DNA of 64,000 nt from Balaenoptera acutorostrata (lineage: Eukaryota; Chordata; Mammalia; Artiodactyla; Balaenopteridae), in contig NC_080081.1 in the NCBI RefSeq assembly GCF_949987535.1, forward strand, positions 49,441,153-49,505,152, given 5' to 3'. Positions 57,950-64,000 of the stretch are shown here, one piece after another. A program made the translations under genes and the position numbers. The number at the start of each line of letters is the position of its first letter. The stretch's first letter is position 1. Under the pieces are notes generated by a model, which saw nothing but the letters and a program-made list of their open reading frames with translations, did no database searches and was not told where the DNA came from.

Positions 57950-58955
57950 TTCTGGGTGGCTGGTTGTGAGGCCAGGGGCCCCAGATTGAGTGTCAGCCTG
58001 CTGGTGAGCAGAGCCAGTTCCTGACATGGCTGGCTGGGGGGTCCAGTGTATCTCAAATCTGGGGCTATCCTACTGGTGAGTGGGGCTGGATCCTGGGTCC
58101 ACTTGATAAGGGATCCAAGGTATCTTGAAGCTGATGTCAGTCTTCTGATGGGCGGGGCTAGGGTTCTGGACATCTTGGGGCTAGTGCTGGCCCACTAGTG
58201 AGCAGAGCTGGGTCCTGGAGTCCATGGCTGCTGGGCCCTGGGCATCCTGGAGCTGGTGTTGTCCTGATGGTGGGTGGGGCTGGATCCTGGGTCTGATCTA
58301 TGAGGAGTCCAAGGTGTCCCAAAGCTGGTGCCAGCCTACTGGTGGATGTGCTGGGTCTTGACATGGCATGTTGTGGGGCTGTGATGATCCCAAGGCTGGT
58401 TTCCACTTGCTGGTGGGTGAGGCAAGGTCCTGGTGTTAATTGCAGCCCACTGGTGGGTGGTTATGGTTCAGGGTCTGGGTTTTGCAGAGTTAGTGTTGAC
58501 TTGTTTGTGGGTGGGGTCGGGGTCCAGATGTTCCCAGGATCAGGGCTAGCTCTCTGGTGGATGGAAGCAGACCTCAGGGTCTCTTGCTGAGGGTGCTGGG
58601 CGTCCTGGAGTTGGCATTGACTTGCTGGGGGGAAGAGCCAAGGCCCAAGTGTCCTGGGGCTGGTGCCTGCCCACTGCAGGGTGAAGAGAGTCACAAGGCT
58701 AGTGCCAGCTACTGGTGGGAGGAACTGTGTCCCAGAGTCTCCAAGTGTGGGGCCCCGAGTTCCAGGGGCTTGTGTGAGTACATTTGTGGGTGGGGCTGGG
58801 TCCTAGACCTTTTGGTGGGTGGAGATGGATCCCAGGGCGGTTGTGTGGTAAGGGGTTCCTAAGTCAGCTGGTGTGCCAGTGGGTGAGGTTGGCTCCTGGG
58901 GTGGCTGGCTGAAAGGCCTGGGACTGGTGCCAGCCCACTTGTGGGTGAGTAATCT
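57950..58955. repeat. G-rich degenerate minisatellite in the L1 5'UTR
   Basis: About 16-17 diverged copies of a unit built on CTGGTGGGTGGGGCTGGGTCCTGG, spaced roughly 40-75 bases apart. Minus-strand frames across it (57,934-58,173; 58,158-58,406) are Pro/Ala/Thr-rich with a recurring DPAP motif and are translations of the repeat. Confidence 0.7.
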
Positions 58956-59607
58956 CTCAATGCTAATAGGCTAGAGGGAGGACTCCAAAATGGCATGTGA
59001 CAACACCAATGTCCTTGTGATAGAATGTGCTCCCCATAGTGGCTGCCACCAGCGTGTATGTCCCCAGGGTGGAGTCCAGTTGCCTCCTGCCTGTCAAGAA
59101 GCTCTCCAAGGTCAGCAGGTGGGTCTGACCCAGTCTCATTTCAAATTAATGCTTCTGCCCTGGGTCTTGGAGCATGTGCGATTTTGTATGCACCTTTTAA
59201 GACTGCAGTCTCTATTGCCCACAGTCCTCTGGCTCTCCCAAAATTAACCTCCCTGGCTTCAAAGCCAAATATTCTGGGAGCTCCTTTTCCCAGTGCAGGA
59301 CCTCTGGGCTGAGGAGTCCGATGTGGGGCTTGCACCCCTCACTTCTTGGGGTAAACCTCTGCAATTGTAATTATCCTCCCATTTGTGGGTTTCATACCAA
59401 GGACTATTGGTTTTGACTATACCATGTTGTGTCTACCCCTCCTACCCATCTTGTTGTGGTGTCTTCTTTATATTTTTAATTGTAGCAGATCTCTTCTGTT
59501 AGTCTTCAGGTCTTTCTCATCAATAGTTGCTTTGTATTCAGTTTTAATTTTGGTGTACCCATAGGAGGAGGTGAGTTCAGGGTCCTCCTACTCTCCCTTG
59601 AAAATGT
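58956..59607 (-). promoter_or_regulatory. L1 5'UTR, 5' part
   Basis: Read minus, it starts near 59,607 with a degraded CAAGGGAGAGTAGGAGGACC start in place of the usual CAAGATGGC-type site. It then runs through CTGAACTCACCTCCTCCTAT and the GC-richer body. This is a different 5'UTR type from the L1s ending at 1,209 and 18,558. The YY1-type core is lost. Confidence 0.6.
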
Positions 59608-60780
59608 AACATTTAAAAAAAATGTATTAAATATGAATGTGGGAAATTCTCCTGTGAATGTCAAAAAAGAGAAGAGACCAATATCAACTATCTGTTGGGG
59701 TCATATTTCCTGTGTGCCACTAGGATCCATGTAAGAGTGTGAAGGCCGTTTTGTAGAGGGTGCAAAAGAATTCAGTAGACTCTTACTTCTCTGTACAGCA
59801 CTTTTCTTCTTTCAAAGCCTTCTTAGTCAACTTATACTGTATGAACATCACCATAGTCACAGGTTTTGTTTAGAAAAGGAATATTATGTTAATTTTTCAA
59901 ATTAGAGCATTTAATTTCATAAGTTAAACATGACAACCAATACTATACTACAAGTTGATAAAATAAGGGTAGACATCATCTCCCTGGCCTCATTAATTGC
60001 ACGATATATATTTAGCTATTGCATGTTTGATTCTACCCTTGAATATATGAAATATATAACATATATAACAACAGCTTTTTAAGTGCTATTGTACAAAACA
60101 CTGGGCAATGTAATTGGAAATAAATATAGCCATTCTTTGAAAAGATTGAACAATGTAAGTCACTAATTATAAAATCAAATGCAAAATATTTCTATGGGAA
60201 AAACATAGAAAGAATTTTTAGGTAAATGTTTTATGACTACATAGAAAATAAAGGCATGAGCACAAGGAAATATGGCCATTCTAAGAACAATTTGTGCTAA
60301 ATTGAACTTTATTAACTTTTTAGATATGGATGAAGATCAGAATACATTTAAATATCATTGATCAGTTAGTGTTATATTTTAAGAAGGACATTAAAATTAG
60401 AGTGAATCTAAACAATGCAGAGTATGATGAGAGTCTTATGAGAAGCAATTGAAGGGACTGGATTTCTTAGCTAGGATTTAAAGACAAGAGTTAAGGTAGA
60501 CATTAGACTTTTTTTTTTTGACATAATTATTATTATTTTTTTTTTTAAAGGAAAGGAGAAGAAAATTGTGCTCTACATAGCCTTATTAGACCAAATAGGG
60601 AAATATAGTTTTGGTTAAAAAAAAAGTTTTTTGTTTTTTTTTTTTTTTTAACTGGACAAAAATTCAAAAGTAAGTACTAGCTTGTCAAGTGATGAGCTCA
60701 TATTATTGGGAGCACTAAAGCAGAAGTTGTCAAGACATTTTTTCAACATTGTGGCATATAGTTTCTTTTCTTTAAAAGAT
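59608..60780. other. Unique A+T-rich sequence without a gene
   Basis: T and A homopolymers near 60,511-60,547 and 60,619-60,650. Nothing else recognised. Confidence 0.45.
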
Positions 60781-60787
60781 ATTAACA

Positions 60788-61089
60788 GGGTCTTCCCTGG
60801 TGGCGCAGTGGTTAAGAATACGCCTGCCAATGCAGGGGACACGGGTACGTGCCCCGGTCCAGGAAGATCCCACATGCCGCAGAGCGGCTAGGCCCGTGAG
60901 CCACAACTACTGAGCCTGCGCGTCTGGAGCCTGGGCTCTGCAAAGGGAGAGGCCACGACAGTGAGAGGCCCGCGCACCGCGATGAAGAGTGGCCCCCGCT
61001 TGCCGCAACTGGAGAAAGCCCTCGCACAGAAACGAAGACCCAATACAGCCCAAAATAAATAAATAAATATATTTATTAAAAAAAAAAAA
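60788..61089 (+). mobile_element. CHR-type tRNA-derived SINE, plus strand
   Basis: Opens GGGTCTTCCCTGGTGGCGCA, with the A-box region intact. At the B-box position it reads GGTACGTGCCC instead of GGTTCGAGCCC, a change at an invariant T that would weaken Pol III factor binding. The CHR body and an (AATA)n plus A-rich tail follow. A short target duplication ATTAACA lies at 60,781-60,787 and 61,090-61,096. Overlapping frames on either strand (for example 60,812-61,386 minus) are SINE translations. Confidence 0.9.
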
Positions 61090-61096
61090 ATTAACA

Positions 61097-64000
61097 AAAT
61101 AACTTCTAAGTTTCCCTTCAAATCTAATAAATACCCATCTTGGACATATAGACAATGAAATATGTATAAAACATGTGTCCAAACATGTACAATTTGACAA
61201 ATAAAAAATTAAGTACACTGACTGGTGAATTGAGCAAAGTGGGAGGGGCTGCTTGTCAGGGAACAGGGACTCAGATTTGGTGCAGACGTGTTGTAAAAGC
61301 TGTATTGACAGTGTGCTACGGAGACCCTGGTGACTGGATTTGAAGAGGAACTTATAGGCTTTACCCTGGAAAAGGTACAGAGGCAACTATGGGATTGATT
61401 AAAAAATAGATAATTAAACAAATGTAGTAATGAGGAGTAATGAAGGGACAGACATTAAAATATATTCACTAAATTCATTCCTTTCCTATACACAAAATGG
61501 GAGGAAAAGTCAATATAAGTTTCTTGGGGCAATTTGATAGTAGATAACAAGAACTTTAAAATGGGAACAGAGATTATCTTGAAAAGGATAAAGGTTTGTG
61601 TTTCTTTTTCTTATTATTATTTTAAAAATATTTTCCAAATGCCCTACACTCTATATATATATTACTTTTACATGCTAAATAAAAATGCTAAAGTAGTTTG
61701 GAAAATATAAGAGTGTAGAGGTTTAAATTATGGTGTAAATTCTTCTATTGGTGAAAGCCAAGCATTTTATTCATCTCCAAGTCTTATCCATAAGTAGATC
61801 ATGAAGCAGTGATTGCTTAATAATAACTCCTCTGAAAATAATATTTCTTCTTAATGTGAAAAGCCATGTTGAGCTCTTACCAATGTTTAGGGTTCTTCTA
61901 GTAGCCTGGGCTCAGAAGGAACTTTTGAAGTAGCAGCTGCCCAGTTGATAACAGTGGGTGCAGGGGGGGCCACTGCTGAAGACTATAATCAGTGGTCCAC
62001 CTTAGTAGCAGGTGGGCTACTGTGTTGTAGTAGTGTAGTCTCTGTGTTGCTGGATGGAAAACAAATACCAAGTGTGGTCAGGTCATCAACTAGCACCTTA
62101 CCTTGTCAAGGAAAGGTAATGTTTCAGGACATTTCCATTTCCATTTCTTTCTTGGCTCTTTGCTTTTGGGGGTCATCTCTTTTATTCCAGTATTCTTCCT
62201 GTTGTCACTTTTCTTGTCTTACTTCTGCTCTTCTTCAAGTATCCCTTTTTCTTCCTCTCCATATCCACATTCTCCCCTCATCTTTTCTAAATGACATTCT
62301 GAAAAGCATTAGTGCATAGAAAAATAACTTTTGATATGCAGCCTTGGTCCCTAAGTAATAAGTTACACTTTTAATAATTTTAATAAAAACAGTAGAACAT
62401 GTTGTGAATCTTTCTGGGGCATCAGATCTTCCACTGATCTCCAGGGTTGTCATAGTTCCCCATATTAGCAAAATGTTGTCCCATTTACCTTCATTGTTCC
62501 TTGAACACTTTTCCTAAACTTTGCATTTGTTGCAAGGGCATTCTGAGATAAAGAAGGACCGTTCGTTAGTAAGATGAATACTGCTGGTTTTAAAGAGAAG
62601 AGAGTTTAAAGTTTCTAGCTCTTTCTCTTTCTCCTCCAATTATCACAACACCCATCGCCACTACATTTTACCACCACCAAAGAAAAGTGTTAATTGGATC
62701 GATCAAAGGACACTAATTAGATGACTTTTGTTGTGGTGTATCATTAGCTGGAGGAGTAGTCTATATTGGGGTAGAGATGGCTTTTTCTCTCTGGAACTTT
62801 TTAATACATGCAGAGTGATAAAGTGGCTTGGGCTCCTCCCTCACATTTCTCAAAAACTCTCTCTTTCATCTTACTCTAAGTGTCTGTCTCTATGTCTTTT
62901 TCACTGTCTCTCTCTTTTTCTCTTCAGTGAGTCTAGAGAAAAGTGACATAGCCCATCCCCTTGTCTGTGTGAGCAGCCAGGATAGATTTCCTGCCATGCA
63001 CATTGACCCACTCTTAAAAATCTTTAAGTTTGAAGGCTAGACACCTTTCCATAAACAGCAGGGAAAGCTCTTTGCTTTGTGAGGACTGATATGATCCAGG
63101 GTTACCCCTCGATGCTGGAAGAAGACAGTCTGAACATGGGTGTAAAAAGTGAAGGGTGAAAGGGCAGGTTGTTCTGCAGCTGCAGTTCTCAACTTAAGGC
63201 ACCTTGTGTTCAAGTAAAAAGAGATTTCCATTGTTCCCAGTGTAGCTCATTAAACTTTCACACTTGGGTTTGGATATCCAGCCTAATAATAATTTATCTC
63301 TTTTGTGAACTGCAAGAGAGGAAGGTCTAACTGTTGTAAGATAAGATTCAGGTTTTTTTCTGTTTCCTCTTGCCTAAAATCAACTTAATATCATTCTGTT
63401 AATGTATATAACAAACTCTGTGTTCACTCTTTTCCTCCTCTGCATCCTCACTAAAGTATCCAGACTGTAACTTCTGTTATATTTGAACCAAATGGAAAAA
63501 AAAATAGAAAGAAATTTCTCTCAAGAAAAAAAGATTTGCGTCCTCTGATGTATTATAAATATTACAATAAACCTGAAACTTGAGTTAACCAAAATTGTTA
63601 CACACTCAGCTTTTTAGGAAAAAAAGTCAAATGACTCCAAAAAGGCATAAGAAACTAGGTTGATATCAGGGCTTTGGTAAAAATGCAATTTCCAGAGTTT
63701 TACTTATATTCACTAGAGTTTCTGTCTGATCTGTGCCCATAAAATTAGGATTGATGTTTAGAATGATGTCCCTGAGGCACTGAGGATTCTGAATCATAAA
63801 AGATTCAATTACCTTCAATAAACTGAACTTAACTATCTCAAGGAAGGTGATGAATACAAATTAGAAACATCATCGACAAGCAGCGCTGAAACACAGAAGT
63901 TTTTTCATTAAGTATTGGGTAACTAACATTTCTGATTTATTAGAAACTCTTCTCTACATACCCTAGAAAACTGAAATTTTCTGTATACACTTCACTGTGG
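61097..64000. other. Unique region without a gene, to the window end
   Basis: No transposon, RNA gene or exon recognised in about 2.9 kb. The frames of 124 codons at 61,945-62,319 and of about 70 codons elsewhere have no recognised homology and no supporting signals. Confidence 0.4.

Larger units (their letters stand above)
56206..59607 (-). mobile_element. L1 with 5'UTR fused to ORF2 (internal deletion), 3' truncated
   Basis: In minus order: a 5'UTR (59,607 to about 57,950) that includes a G-rich minisatellite, then an immediate jump at about 57,949 into ORF2 at a TYLNIIKAVYNKPTTN-like position in the reverse transcriptase, continuing to the ORF2 C-terminus and stopping at the EWIKKM codons near 56,206. 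ORF1, the endonuclease and the first part of the RT are absent, and so is the 3'UTR. Confidence 0.75.

Noticed and set aside
57934..58862. Pro/Ala-rich repeated peptides resembling a low-complexity protein
   Set aside because: Translations of the minisatellite in an L1 5'UTR, on both strands.
60907..61386. 159-codon minus-strand frame with a hydrophobic segment
   Set aside because: It runs from unique DNA through the poly-A tail of a SINE into the SINE body. No homology or gene signals.
61945..62319. 124-codon plus-strand frame as a possible gene
   Set aside because: No recognised family, no promoter, splice or poly-A support, and a composition like the surrounding non-coding DNA. A transcript match would reopen it.

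Overview
This is gene-poor, A+T-rich mammalian genomic DNA, most likely from a cetacean. The organism call rests on three tRNA-derived SINEs of the CHR type (33,429-33,717; 38,536-38,897; 60,788-61,089) and on L1 3' ends of the cetartiodactyl type. No ruminant Bov-B or Bov-tA element was seen. A hippopotamus source is not excluded. I found no intact protein-coding gene, no rRNA or functional tRNA gene, no CRISPR array and no prokaryote-type operon. The open frames longer than 60 codons are fragments of L1 proteins, translations of SINEs or simple repeats, or chance frames. No undescribed biological system is supported. What is worth reading is the record of retrotransposition.

Layout. 1-5,262 is a pile-up of L1 pieces: a minus-strand 5'UTR, then nested and head-to-head 3' ends with a small Tigger-like DNA transposon inside one of them. 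5,263-13,837 is mostly unique sequence with a MIR, an MLT1 LTR, a (TAAAA)n tract and a faint old L1. 13,838-18,558 holds a solo ERV LTR and a rearranged L1 keeping its 5'UTR, ORF1 and endonuclease remnants on the minus strand, with an inverted ORF2 piece at its left. 18,559-40,856 is mostly unique DNA with scattered L2, MIR, MLT1, MER5A/hAT and microsatellites, and two CHR SINEs with perfect target-site duplications. 41,373-42,018 is an L1 with a twin-priming 5' inversion. 42,331-44,755 is a long 5'-truncated L1. 44,790-50,659 carries antisense L2 and MIR. 50,660-59,607 is a second L1 block: an ancient nearly full-length plus-strand L1M split by an MLT1 LTR and by a processed pseudogene, then an inverted L1M fragment, then a minus-strand L1 whose 5'UTR is fused directly to the reverse-transcriptase part of ORF2. 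59,608-64,000 is unique apart from the third SINE.

How the parts relate. L1 is the autonomous driver. CHR SINEs, the processed pseudogene and probably a poly-T-only insertion at 6,259-6,302 are products of L1-type target-primed reverse transcription. L1 makes up roughly a third of the window, and every copy is dead. Repeat-free islands (about 7,760-9,320; 28,300-29,520; 36,740-38,520; 47,200-47,470) are the only places where a conserved regulatory function seems plausible, and that is inference only.
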